A stretch of DNA of 64,000 bases from Streptococcus didelphis DSM 15616 (GTDB lineage: Bacteria; Bacillota; Bacilli; Lactobacillales; Streptococcaceae): NCBI RefSeq assembly GCF_000380005.1, contig NZ_KB904188.1, positions 186,001 to 250,000 on the forward strand, written 5' to 3'. The position numbers were made by a program, and so were the translations under genes. The stretch's first letter is position 1; each line of letters starts with the position of its first letter. Shown here piece by piece: positions 49,671 through 58,646 of the stretch. Below the pieces are notes generated by a model. It had not been told where the DNA came from. It made no database searches and saw only the letters and a program-made list of their open reading frames with translations.

Positions 49671-49708
49671 AAAGATTAAGGAAGGTATTTTTCCTTAATC
49701 TTTTTTTA
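49671..49708 (+). terminator. Exporter terminator
   Basis: AAAGATTAAGGAA pairs perfectly with TTCCTTAATCTTT, followed by a T run. Confidence 0.9.
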
Positions 49709-49718
49709 TAAACATCAT

Positions 49719-49752
49719 AAAAGCCTCTGATAAGTATTGATCAGAGGCTTTT
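49719..49752. terminator. Second terminator facing the minus-strand operon
   Basis: AAAAGCCTCTGA pairs perfectly with TCAGAGGCTTTT; on the minus strand it ends the metallophosphoesterase operon. Confidence 0.85.
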
Positions 49753-49771
49753 AAGTATAGACAAGAAAATC

Positions 49772-50170
49772 TTATGCTAGATTAGCTTCAGGCTTTATTT
49801 TTTGAAAGCGATAAGTGGGAGTAAAAAGGTGGATCAGGAAAACTAGGAGAAGCATAGTAAGCTTTGATAAACCTATGGTTTCATGGTTGAGGATAGGTAA
49901 TAGAAGTACTAGGATTATGGTTAAGAAAAAGATTAACCAAGTCAGATAGAAGAAAGGATTGGTGGTGATTAAAACATAATCTCCATCAGTCGCCCTTATA
50001 TTAGGAAAGTTTAGGGCATTATAGGATAAGACAGCAGATTGCTTGCCTTCAAATGGTATTTCAATAGTTTTCTTGTTTTCAAGATATGCCAGAGGCTTTT
50101 TATCAAGCCGTAAGTTAATAGCAGTAAAGGATTTTAAAGGATCTGTTTTTCTTTGGATAATAATAGATAT
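49772..50170 (-). pseudogene. Membrane protein gene with ATA in place of its start codon
   Basis: An open frame of 132 codons, too short of a normal start to be seen as a standard ORF. AGGAGG at 50184-50179 lies 8 nt before ATA (50170-50168), exactly where an ATG is expected, an in-frame TAG lies just upstream, and no ATG, GTG or TTG follows for most of the frame. The product (two membrane segments, RATDGDYVLITTNPFFYLTW) is a paralog of the gene just upstream (PKRATNSDCLIISDNPLNLF). So either a start-codon mutation or a rare AUA start. Confidence 0.65.
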
Positions 50171-50227
50171 AGTTAGGTCCTCCTAGAATTCTAAATACAT
50201 AAATGTATCAAGCTGGAATATGATATC

Positions 50228-50599
50228 TTATTTTGCTTGATTAATCCATCTAAATCGAGGGAGAAAGTAGCTTGTAAGACTACTGATAAGACCAATAAGG
50301 GTTAACCAATATAGTAAATGAGAGTTGAAGTTTAAAAAGAGGTGGCTTACAAAAATAAGCACAATCCCAGCCCAGAATAAGAAGAGATTAAGTGGGTTGT
50401 CACTAATAATTAAGCAGTCACTATTTGTCGCCCTTTTTGGAGGCTGTTTGCTATGTTTTAAGCTTAGGTCCACATAATCTCCTTGGATGTGATACTCTAT
50501 CTGATCACCATTTTTGAGGCTTATTTTTTTGTGATCTCCCACATAGACAGTAATAGGTGCTCCAAAAGCTACTAAGTGGGTTTGACGTTTGATCTTCAC
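50228..50599 (-). CDS. Small membrane protein of unknown function
   Basis: 123 residues: a beta-rich soluble half (MKIKRQTHLVAFGAPITVYV, KNGDQIEYHIQGDYVDLSL) followed by two membrane helices (about 70-87 and 92-110). Related to the start-less gene downstream. Middle gene of the metallophosphoesterase operon, 18 bp after it. Confidence 0.65.
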   Translation of the reverse strand: MKIKRQTHLVAFGAPITVYVGDHKKISLKNGDQIEYHIQGDYVDLSLKHSKQPPKRATNSDCLIISDNPLNLFLFWAGIVLIFVSHLFLNFNSHLLYWLTLIGLISSLTSYFLPRFRWINQAK

Positions 50600-50617
50600 T
50601 GACTTTTCCCTTCTAAA

Positions 50618-51484
50618 TTACGTTATTGTCAAAATAGTCATTGCTGAGCGAAATTCCTGAGCTAGATACTCTTTTTTATAAGCCTTAAAGGCATCAAGAT
50701 CTTTAATGGCAGTGTAGGCCTTATTAAGATTTTTTTGAGGTAAAGTAAACTCTCTAGAATAGTTTTTCATAAAGTCATAGCTAAGCTGCCATTCCTTAAT
50801 ATAGCCAAGGGGTCTAGAGTGATAGGTGATCGTATCAATTACCTGAGATTCTATACGATGGTGATTATGGCCAAAGATTACCTGATCAACCTGGTGCTTA
50901 AGAAAAATATCATGAAAGGCTTGACTACCTAAGTAAGCATTAAAGGGGATGAATTTAGGACTTTTTAATAAAAAATGACTGTGGGGAACAAAGTGCATAG
51001 CCACAATGATTTTTTGTCCTTGAAGTTCAGTTAATGTGTGATCAAGTGTCTGGCAAATGCTTTGACTTAATTGTGGATCTGTGAGGGGTCTTTGAAGCCG
51101 GCGATCAAACCAAAAACGTTTTTTGAAGGCTAGGATTTCTGATTCTGTTTTGTCAGGAGAAAAGCTATAGTCGTACCAGGCATGAAAGGCTAACAGACTG
51201 GTACTAGGGCTAAGCCTATAAGTTTTAAAGTCCAAAGCTTCTATTTGATCTTCTTTTAAATCTAACATGTCATGGTTGCCTAAATTATAGGTAAGTTTAA
51301 GGTGATTTGAAAGATAGCTAAGGAAAGGCAGGCTATCTTGAAAGTAATGATTAGAAATATCTCCTGCTAGGTGGAGGTGAGTGATATCTTCTTTTTTAAG
51401 AACTTCAAGCAGGCATGCCATTTCTTCTTGCTCAAATTGATTTAGGTCAATGTGGAGGTCACTCATAAGAGCTAGTTTTTTCAT
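50618..51484 (-). CDS. Calcineurin-like metallophosphoesterase
   Basis: 288 residues. LMSDLHIDLN (D-x-H), HLAGDIS, YNLGNHDM, MHFVPHSH and FGHNHHR are the five metal-binding blocks of the family in order. Cytoplasmic, substrate unknown; related streptococcal proteins are annotated only as predicted phosphoesterases. First gene of a minus-strand operon. Confidence 0.85.
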   Translation of the reverse strand: MKKLALMSDLHIDLNQFEQEEMACLLEVLKKEDITHLHLAGDISNHYFQDSLPFLSYLSNHLKLTYNLGNHDMLDLKEDQIEALDFKTYRLSPSTSLLAFHAWYDYSFSPDKTESEILAFKKRFWFDRRLQRPLTDPQLSQSICQTLDHTLTELQGQKIIVAMHFVPHSHFLLKSPKFIPFNAYLGSQAFHDIFLKHQVDQVIFGHNHHRIESQVIDTITYHSRPLGYIKEWQLSYDFMKNYSREFTLPQKNLNKAYTAIKDLDAFKAYKKEYLAQEFRSAMTILTIT

Positions 51485-51736
51485 AAGTTTATTTTAACAA
51501 AATATGGGAGACATAGCTAATGAAATTGCTATCAAAGAAGTCCATTGGTGACAATGATAGTCAAGATATCTCATTAAATAAGAATTTAAGAAGGCGTTTT
51601 CAACTTCTGGCTGGCATTTTTTCCTCAGAAAACTTAAAATGAAATAGTAGCCTTTTCTAAAATCCATTTTAGGAAATAAACTACCCTAATTAAACTCTGC
51701 TTAAGCTTTGCGATAAAAAAGGAGTGTCAAACTAAA

Positions 51737-53650
51737 ATGTCTAACTATTACAGCCTCTTAAAGGAAAAATTTCCTACAAAATCTTCTTTGGTCACTGAAA
51801 TGATTAATCTAGAAGCTATCTGCCATCTTCCCAAGGGGACAGAACACTTTTTAAGTGATTTGCATGGAGAATATCAAGCTTTTGATTATCTTTTAAGAAA
51901 TAGCTCAGGGACCATTAAAAAGAAGATTCAAGAATGTTTTCCAGAGAAAAAGGCGCAAGAAATTGACCTACTCTGTCAGTACATTTATTATCCAGCAGAA
52001 AAGATTAATTCCAATACAGACTTATCAGAAGCAGAGCTAGAAGCCGAATTGACCTACTTTTTACCAGATTTGCTACAATTGGTGAAATATATAGGTGGAA
52101 AATATACCCGCTCCAAGGTTAGAAAGATGCTGCCAGCTGACTATGCTTATATCATGGAAGAATTATTAACGGAAGAACAGCCTGATAAAAATAAGGAAAG
52201 TTATTACCTGTCTATTGTTAATAAGGTAACTGAGTTGAAGCAGTTAGAAAATCTTTTTATTGCTTTTGCTAACCTGATTCAGAACCTGTCTATTGATTAT
52301 CTGCATGTTGTTGGAGATATCTATGACCGGGGCCAATATCCTGATTTGATTATGGATAAATTAATGACCTTTAAAAATATTGATATTCAATGGGGCAATC
52401 ACGATATTACCTGGATGGGGGCAGTTTCAGGGTCTCTTATTTGTATGGTGAATGTTATTCGTATAGCAGCCAGATATAACAGCATTGAGCTGATTGAGGA
52501 TCGCTATGGTATTAGTCTGAGACGTCTCATTGATTATAGCCATAAGTATTTTACCCCTAAAAAGGCCTTTCAACCTATTTTAGATGGAGCGACCCTCTCA
52601 GAAGATGACAAGAATTTGCTCAATTGTTTGCAGCAGGCTACAGCTTTTCTACAGTTTAAGCTGGAAAATCAGCTTATCAAACGTCGTCCAGAATTTGATA
52701 TGGGAGCATCTAATCTATTAGAAAAAATTAATCCGCAAACAGGGGAAGTGAAGATTTCTGGTCATAGTTATAAATTAGAAGGTTTTCCTTTTGATTTAAT
52801 AGATTGGGAAAATCCTGCTGCTATAAGTAAAGAAGAAGATAGCCTGCTTAGGGACCTTATCTATCGTTTTCAACATTCTCAAAGGCTTTTAAAACACATT
52901 GATTTTCTCTTTTCTAAGGGCTCTATTTATCAGATTTCAAATAAACATCTCTTATACCATGGCTGTATTCCCATGCATAAAAATGGGGATTTTAAATCGA
53001 TTAGCATGGAAGGAAAGGTTTTATCAGGAAAGTCTCTGATGGATTTTTACCAGGCTAAAATTCGCCAAGCCTATCAAGAACCTGATTGTCATGAGGATTT
53101 TGCGACAGATTTGTTTTGGTATCTCTGGTGTGGGGAAGGTTCGTCATTATTTGGCAAAGAGAGAATGACCACCTTTGAACGTTATTATGTTAATGACAAG
53201 AAGAGTCATGAAGAAATAAAAAATCCTTACTATTCTTTAAGAGAAAGAGAAGATATTTGCCATCGCATTTTGGCCGAATTCACACTGGATGCTAGTAGCC
53301 ATATTGTAAATGGGCATACACCAGTTAAAGAAAAAACAGGTGAATTACCTATTAAGGCTAATGGTAAACTGATTATTATTGATGGAGGTCTTGCTAAGGG
53401 GTATCAAAAGAAAACAGGTATTGCAGGCTACACCCTTATTTCAAATAGCTATGGACTAGAATTAGTGGCCCATAAACCTTTTACATCTGTAGAAGATGTC
53501 TTACAAGGCAAAGGGGACATTATTTTTATCAAACGCTTGGTGGAAGAAGTAGAAGAAAGAACCCTGGTTAAGGATACTGATAATGGTAAGAAACTATTAA
53601 ATGAGATTGCCGATCTGTACTACCTTTATCAGCATTTTGAAGACTATTAA
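51737..53650 (+). CDS. fbp: Fructose-1,6-bisphosphatase, class III
   Basis: 637 residues, the long Firmicutes-type FBPase III unrelated to the E. coli enzyme. [42 protein letters not shown] and [11 protein letters not shown] are metallophosphatase-like blocks. Gluconeogenesis. The AGGAG site is 12 nt from the ATG, rather long, so translation may be modest. The preceding 252 bases hold no gene. Confidence 0.95.
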   Translation: MSNYYSLLKEKFPTKSSLVTEMINLEAICHLPKGTEHFLSDLHGEYQAFDYLLRNSSGTIKKKIQECFPEKKAQEIDLLCQYIYYPAEKINSNTDLSEAELEAELTYFLPDLLQLVKYIGGKYTRSKVRKMLPADYAYIMEELLTEEQPDKNKESYYLSIVNKVTELKQLENLFIAFANLIQNLSIDYLHVVGDIYDRGQYPDLIMDKLMTFKNIDIQWGNHDITWMGAVSGSLICMVNVIRIAARYNSIELIEDRYGISLRRLIDYSHKYFTPKKAFQPILDGATLSEDDKNLLNCLQQATAFLQFKLENQLIKRRPEFDMGASNLLEKINPQTGEVKISGHSYKLEGFPFDLIDWENPAAISKEEDSLLRDLIYRFQHSQRLLKHIDFLFSKGSIYQISNKHLLYHGCIPMHKNGDFKSISMEGKVLSGKSLMDFYQAKIRQAYQEPDCHEDFATDLFWYLWCGEGSSLFGKERMTTFERYYVNDKKSHEEIKNPYYSLREREDICHRILAEFTLDASSHIVNGHTPVKEKTGELPIKANGKLIIIDGGLAKGYQKKTGIAGYTLISNSYGLELVAHKPFTSVEDVLQGKGDIIFIKRLVEEVEERTLVKDTDNGKKLLNEIADLYYLYQHFEDY

Positions 53651-53726
53651 TGAAAAGCCAAGTAAGATTTATTTAAGCTTTTTATGTCAAGATAAGAAAG
53701 ATTCTTGCATAGCTAAGAGTTTTGAC

Positions 53727-53752
53727 AGGCAAAGGATTATTCTTTGCCTTTT
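53727..53752 (+). terminator. fbp terminator
   Basis: AGGCAAAG pairs with CTTTGCCT around a 7-nt loop, then T residues. Confidence 0.75.
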
Positions 53753-53812
53753 GCTTTGTTGGAAGAGAAAATCTAAGCTGCAATAATTGTCACAATTCGT
53801 AATCTCTTAGTC

Positions 53813-53841
53813 TTGAAGTCTTTATACTTTTCCATTATGAT
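53813..53841 (+). promoter_or_regulatory. queG promoter abutting the start codon
   Basis: TTGAAG and TATGAT with a 17-nt spacer; six bases (AGTAAT) separate the -10 from the ATG, so the predicted transcript begins at the start codon. Confidence 0.65.
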
Positions 53842-53847
53842 AGTAAT

Positions 53848-54966
53848 ATGGAACTTAAGGCGAAAATCAGGGCATTAGCTAAAGAAATTGGAATTTCAAA
53901 AATCGGCTTTACTACAGCTGATGACTTTTCCTATCTGGAAAAATCCTTGCGACTAGGAATAGAAGAAGGACGAAATAGTGGTTTTGAACATAAGGTTATT
54001 GAAGAAAGGATAAAACCAAAATTATCCTTGGAATCAGCCAAGACCATTATTTCAATTGCTGTAGCCTATCCTCATAAACTTCCCATAGAACCACAAAAAA
54101 CAGCCTATAAACGAGGAAAGATAACGCCAAGTTCATGGGGGCTTGACTACCATCATGTCTTACAAAAAAAGCTCCAAAAACTTGCTAGTGGCATAGAAGA
54201 TCTGACTCAAGATTTTGAATATAAGGGTATGGTTGATACCGGAGCCTTGGTTGATACAGCTGTTGCAAGAAGAGCAGGAATTGGTTTTATTGGTAAAAAT
54301 GGTTTAGTCATTTCTAAAGAATTTGGTTCCTATATGTATCTAGGTGAATTAATTACAAACTTAGATATTGAACCAGACCAGCCAGTAGACTATGATTGTG
54401 GGGACTGTAGGAGATGCCTAGATGCCTGTCCAACCTCTTGCTTGATTGGTGATGGGACAATGGATGCCAAGCGATGCTTATCTTTTCAAACCCAGGATAA
54501 GGGGATGATGGCTCTTGAATTTCGTAAAAAAATAAAGACAGTGATTTATGGTTGCGATATCTGTCAAATCTCTTGTCCCTACAATAAAGGGATTTTGAAT
54601 CCCCTAGCAAGTGATATTGATCCAGAACTGGCTAAGCCAGAATTGATCCCATTTTTAGACTTATCCAATAAAAGTTTTAAAGAGAAGTTTGGGATGATTG
54701 CAGGTTCCTGGCGTGGCAAAAATATTCTCCAGCGAAATGCCATCCTTGCACTGGCAAATGGTCATGACCGCTCTGCTATTGTCAAACTAATGGAAATCAT
54801 TGACAAGAATAACAATCCTATCCATACAGCAACAGCCATCTGGGCCATAGGAGAAATTGTTAAAAAGCCAGAGCAAGCCATGCTGGATTTTATGACATCT
54901 ATTTCTATAACGGATGCCAATGTTCAAGAAGAGTGGGATAGACTTAGTGTAAAATGGCAATTCTAG
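53848..54966 (+). CDS. queG: Epoxyqueuosine reductase (cobalamin and Fe-S enzyme)
   Basis: 372 residues. CGDCRRCLDACPTSCLI (about 187-203) and CDICQISCPYN (about 238-248) hold two 4Fe-4S clusters; a HEAT-like helical C-terminus (about 290-372) binds tRNA. Reduces epoxyqueuosine to queuosine at position 34 of tRNAs for Tyr, His, Asn and Asp, using a B12 cofactor. The mRNA looks leaderless. The gene precedes prfB, ftsE and ftsX. Confidence 0.95.
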   Translation: MELKAKIRALAKEIGISKIGFTTADDFSYLEKSLRLGIEEGRNSGFEHKVIEERIKPKLSLESAKTIISIAVAYPHKLPIEPQKTAYKRGKITPSSWGLDYHHVLQKKLQKLASGIEDLTQDFEYKGMVDTGALVDTAVARRAGIGFIGKNGLVISKEFGSYMYLGELITNLDIEPDQPVDYDCGDCRRCLDACPTSCLIGDGTMDAKRCLSFQTQDKGMMALEFRKKIKTVIYGCDICQISCPYNKGILNPLASDIDPELAKPELIPFLDLSNKSFKEKFGMIAGSWRGKNILQRNAILALANGHDRSAIVKLMEIIDKNNNPIHTATAIWAIGEIVKKPEQAMLDFMTSISITDANVQEEWDRLSVKWQF

Positions 54967-55013
54967 GCCTATTGTGATAAAATAATAAGGATAAAAAGTA
55001 AAGAGGTATAAGT

Positions 55014-56115
55014 ATGGAAGTAGCTGAAATTCGTCAAAAAATAGTAGAAAATAAAGAGAAGTTGACTAGCTTCAGGAGGTCTCTTTGACTTAGATGGTCT
55101 AGAAGAAGAAATTGCTCTTTTAGAGAATAAGATGACAGAGCCTGATTTTTGGAATGATAATATGGCGGCCCAAAAAACATCTCAAGATTTAAATGAGTTA
55201 AAAGTCAAGTTTGATACCTTTCATAACATGCAAAACTTGTCTGAAGAGACAGAACTCTATCTAGAAATGTTAGATGAAGATGAATCAATTCAAGAAGAAT
55301 TAGAAGAAAACTTGGAGAAATTAGATCAGATTTTATCAAGCTATGAAATGACCTTGCTCTTATCGGAGCCCTATGACCATAATAATGCTATCTTGGAGAT
55401 TCATCCAGGTTCTGGTGGAACCGAAGCCCAAGATTGGGCAGATATGCTGCTACGAATGTATACCCGCTTTGGGCATGCTAAAGGTTTTAAGGTAGAAACA
55501 CTAGACTATCAAGCTGGAGATGAAGCAGGTATTAAATCGGTTACCTTATCTTTTGAAGGTCCTAATGCCTATGGCTTTTTAAAATCAGAAATGGGAGTTC
55601 ACCGTTTGGTAAGGATTTCTCCTTTTGATTCTGCTAAAAGAAGGCATACTTCTTTTACTTCTGTTGAGGTTATGCCTGAGTTAGACGATACCATCGAAGT
55701 TGATATTCGTGATGATGATATCAAGATGGATACCTTTCGTTCAGGTGGAGCAGGTGGGCAAAATGTCAACAAGGTTTCAACAGGTGTCAGACTGACCCAT
55801 ATTCCCACAGGTATTGTAGTGGCTTCAACTACTGATAGAACCCAGTATGGTAATCGAGATCGTGCGATGAAGATGCTACAAGCTAAGCTTTACCAAATGG
55901 AACAAGAAAAAAAAGCTGAAGAAGTTAGTGCCCTTAAGGGTGATAAAAAAGAAATTACCTGGGGAAGTCAGATTCGCTCTTATGTTTTTACCCCCTACAC
56001 CATGGTAAAAGATCATCGTACCAATTTTGAAGTGGCTCAAGTGGATAAGGTAATGGATGGAGACATTGATGGCTTTATTGATGCCTACCTCAAGTGGCGT
56101 ATGAATGATGACTAA
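55014..56115 (+). CDS. prfB: Peptide chain release factor 2, with programmed +1 frameshift
   Basis: Assembled from two frames: 55014-55085 in frame with the ATG, then a CTT TGA slip site (55083-55088) with AGGAGG at 55074-55079 that moves the ribosome +1 onto GAC at 55087, giving 366 residues. [11 protein letters not shown] is the GGQ hydrolysis motif and ISPFDSAKR carries the SPF tripeptide that reads UGA and UAA. The in-frame UGA makes synthesis self-limiting. Followed 40 bp later by ftsE. Confidence 0.96.
55074..55088 (+). promoter_or_regulatory. RF2 autoregulatory frameshift site
   Basis: AGGAGG, 3 nt, then CTTTGAC: an internal Shine-Dalgarno placed to push the ribosome forward at the slow UGA codon. 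Classical arrangement of bacterial prfB. Confidence 0.95.
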
Positions 56116-56154
56116 GACTAAACTAGCTAAAAAGAATAAGAAAGAAGAGAGATA

Positions 56155-56847
56155 ATGGCATTAATTGAAATGAAGGGTGTTTCAAAGAAATACCGTCGAT
56201 CAACCACAGCCTTGAGGAATATTAATTTTTCAGTAAACCAAGGTGAATTTGTCTATATAGTTGGTCCATCTGGAGCAGGTAAATCTAGTTTAATCAAATT
56301 ACTCTACCGTGAAGAAAGTGTCACTAGTGGCTCACTTTATGTAGGTGAATTTGATTTGACTAAATTAAGAAAAAAAGATGTTCCTATTTTACGACGTAAT
56401 ATAGGGGTTGTTTTCCAGGACTATAAACTATTACCTAAAAAGACCGTTTTTGAAAATGTAGCCTATGCCATGGAAGTTATTGGCGAAAAAAGAAGACATA
56501 TCAAAAGACGTGTCCCAGAAGTATTAGAACTGGTTGGTTTAAAACATAAGATGCGGGCTTTCCCTAATCAACTCTCTGGTGGTGAGCAACAACGGATCGC
56601 CATTGCGCGTGCTATTGTTAATAATCCTAAATTGTTGATTGCTGATGAGCCTACAGGCAACCTAGATCCTGAAATTTCTTTTGAGATTATGCAGCTACTT
56701 GAAAGAATTAATATCCAAGGAACAACCATACTTATGGCAACCCATAATAGTCATATTGTTAATACCATGAAACACCGTGTTATTGCAATAGAAGATGGAC
56801 GGATTGTCCGTGACGAAGAGGAAGGAGATTACGGATACGATGATTAG
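56155..56847 (+). CDS. ftsE: Cell division ATP-binding protein FtsE
   Basis: 230 residues. Walker A VGPSGAGKSSLIKLL (about 36-50), ABC signature LSGGEQQRIAIARA, Walker B LLIADEPTGNLDP. With FtsX it signals across the membrane to activate peptidoglycan hydrolase PcsB at the septum in streptococci. Confidence 0.97.
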   Translation: MALIEMKGVSKKYRRSTTALRNINFSVNQGEFVYIVGPSGAGKSSLIKLLYREESVTSGSLYVGEFDLTKLRKKDVPILRRNIGVVFQDYKLLPKKTVFENVAYAMEVIGEKRRHIKRRVPEVLELVGLKHKMRAFPNQLSGGEQQRIAIARAIVNNPKLLIADEPTGNLDPEISFEIMQLLERINIQGTTILMATHNSHIVNTMKHRVIAIEDGRIVRDEEEGDYGYDD

Positions 56848-57769
56848 ATACTTTTTCCGTCATATTTGGGAATCAATCAAGAGTCTCAAACGAAATATTT
56901 GGATGACTATTGCAGCAGTTAGTACAGTAGCCGTTACCCTGACCTTAGTGGGGATTTTTGCCGCTACGCTATTGAATATTCAACGTGTTGCTTCTGGAGT
57001 CCAAAATAATATCCAAATCAACACTTATTTACAGGTCGATTCTAAGGATGCAAGTAAAGAAATCCGAGATGTCGATGGTAAAAATGTTAAAAACGAAAAC
57101 TATCATAAGGTTTATGATCAAATTGCTAGCTTAAAAGGTGTTGATAAGATTACCTTTTCTAGTAAAAACGAGCAGTTAAAGAAACTTCAAGACACCATGG
57201 GTGATGTTTGGAAGATGTATGATAACGATACAAATCCCTTGCAAGATATTTACATTGTAGAAACCAAAGAGGCTTCACAGGTTAAAAATGTAAGTAAGAA
57301 AATTAAAGGCATTCAAGGGGTTGAAGATGTTGATTATGGTGGGATAAATTCTGAAAAACTCTTTAAGTTCTCAAGTTTTATTAAAACATGGGGCTTAATC
57401 GGAACTGCTCTTCTTCTTTTGGTAGCTATTTTCTTGATTTCTAATACTATCCGGATGACCATTATGAGTCGACAAAGGGATATTGAAATTATGCGACTTG
57501 TTGGGGCAAAAAATTCTTATATCAGAGGACCTTTCTTTTTTGAAGGGGCCTGGGTTGGTTTTTTAGGAGCTATTTTACCTTCTTTGATCATTTATTATTT
57601 ATATGACTTTGCCTACAAGCAGTTTATGCCAGAACTACAATTAAATGGACTTTCAATGTATCCTATTAATTATTATGTTTATATCTTGATTGCAGCACTT
57701 TTTGTTATAGGTATTATTATTGGTTCAATCGGATCAGTCATGTCTATGAGACGCTACCTTAAATTCTAG
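56840..57769 (+). CDS. ftsX: Cell division protein FtsX
   Basis: 309 residues from the ATG at 56840 (MIRYFFRHIWESIKSLKRNIW), which has GAAGGAG upstream and overlaps ftsE by 8 bp; longer frames into ftsE are rejected. Four membrane segments (about 22-45, 180-205, 230-255, 275-300) with a large outer loop that binds PcsB. Confidence 0.95.
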   Translation: MIRYFFRHIWESIKSLKRNIWMTIAAVSTVAVTLTLVGIFAATLLNIQRVASGVQNNIQINTYLQVDSKDASKEIRDVDGKNVKNENYHKVYDQIASLKGVDKITFSSKNEQLKKLQDTMGDVWKMYDNDTNPLQDIYIVETKEASQVKNVSKKIKGIQGVEDVDYGGINSEKLFKFSSFIKTWGLIGTALLLLVAIFLISNTIRMTIMSRQRDIEIMRLVGAKNSYIRGPFFFEGAWVGFLGAILPSLIIYYLYDFAYKQFMPELQLNGLSMYPINYYVYILIAALFVIGIIIGSIGSVMSMRRYLKF

Positions 57770-57790
57770 ATAGTCACTTAAGACAATAGT

Positions 57791-57824
57791 AAAAAACCTT
57801 AGCTTTATTAAGTTAAGGTTTTTT
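57791..57824. terminator. ftsX terminator
   Basis: AAAAAACCTTA pairs with TAAGGTTTTTT between convergent genes. Confidence 0.85.
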
Positions 57825-57856
57825 AAATGCTTAAAAGCTATTTTATTACTCTCTTG

Positions 57857-58492
57857 CTATTTTAAAAACATGTTAAAGTTCTTTTCATGGCTAATTGTGG
57901 TTTTAGGGCCATGTCCTGGATAAACTTCAAAATGGTTAGGAAGAGTAAAGAGTTTTTCTTTGATAGAAGCAAGAAGAAGGGAGTGATTTCCGGTAGGCAG
58001 ATCAGACCGGCCAATGCTTTCTCTAAAGAGAGCGTCACCTGAAAAAATCAATTCTTCTTGGTTGAAGATAAAAGATACCCCACCAATAGAATGCCCTGGA
58101 GTTTCGACAGCTACAAACTGAAAATCACCAATGGTGTAGTTTTTATCAAACTCTAGTAACTTCTCAGCAGGTTTAGCAATAAGGTCTGGAATATCAGCAT
58201 GTCTAATCAGGCCAGAGAGGTTATCTTTTGGTGAAAAGAGCCAAGAAGCTTCTTTTCCAGAAATGTAGACAGGAGGAAACTTGAATTTTTTTCTGACCAA
58301 ATCAAGGCTCATAATGTGATCGTAATGGGCATGTGTCAACAAGATTGCTGAGACAGGCTTAGCAAGCTCTTTAATTTTGGCTATAATTCTCTTTCCATCA
58401 CTGCCTGGGTCAATGACTAAGAGTGACTTCTTATTTTCTAAAATATAGGTATTCTCGCTTGCAAGAGCATTTAAAATTCTAAATATATTCAT
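57857..58492 (-). CDS. MBL-fold hydrolase (glyoxalase II-like)
   Basis: 211 residues from the ATG at 58492 (MNIFRILNALASENTYIL). THAHYDH (about 75-81), PGHSIGG, FSGDALF and YPGHGP are the metal-binding blocks of the metallo-beta-lactamase fold. Possibly thioester or glutathione-type hydrolase; streptococcal members have no firm role. Predicted leaderless mRNA. Confidence 0.85.
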   Translation of the reverse strand: MNIFRILNALASENTYILENKKSLLVIDPGSDGKRIIAKIKELAKPVSAILLTHAHYDHIMSLDLVRKKFKFPPVYISGKEASWLFSPKDNLSGLIRHADIPDLIAKPAEKLLEFDKNYTIGDFQFVAVETPGHSIGGVSFIFNQEELIFSGDALFRESIGRSDLPTGNHSLLLASIKEKLFTLPNHFEVYPGHGPKTTISHEKNFNMFLK

Positions 58493-58498
58493 AGGCTT

Positions 58499-58507
58499 AG
58501 TGTAACA
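58499..58507 (-). promoter_or_regulatory. Extended -10 directly before the MBL gene start
   Basis: TGTTACACT on the minus strand, then AAGCCT and ATG: the predicted start site is the A of ATG. Confidence 0.5.
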
Positions 58508-58628
58508 AAAATACAATCAAAAACATATAAAAAACATCTGATAAAATAAACTTTTAGCTGAAATAATAGCAGTAAGTAACTTATTTTCAGATACTACCAA
58601 TAATTATACCAATGCTGACTTTAAAACA

Positions 58629-58637
58629 TGATATAAT
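58629..58637 (+). promoter_or_regulatory. Extended -10 three bases upstream of a leaderless-like start (dinG)
   Basis: TGATATAAT followed by AAGCTTACT and ATG, so the predicted 5' leader is only 3 nt. Confidence 0.6.
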
Positions 58638-58646
58638 AAGCTTACT

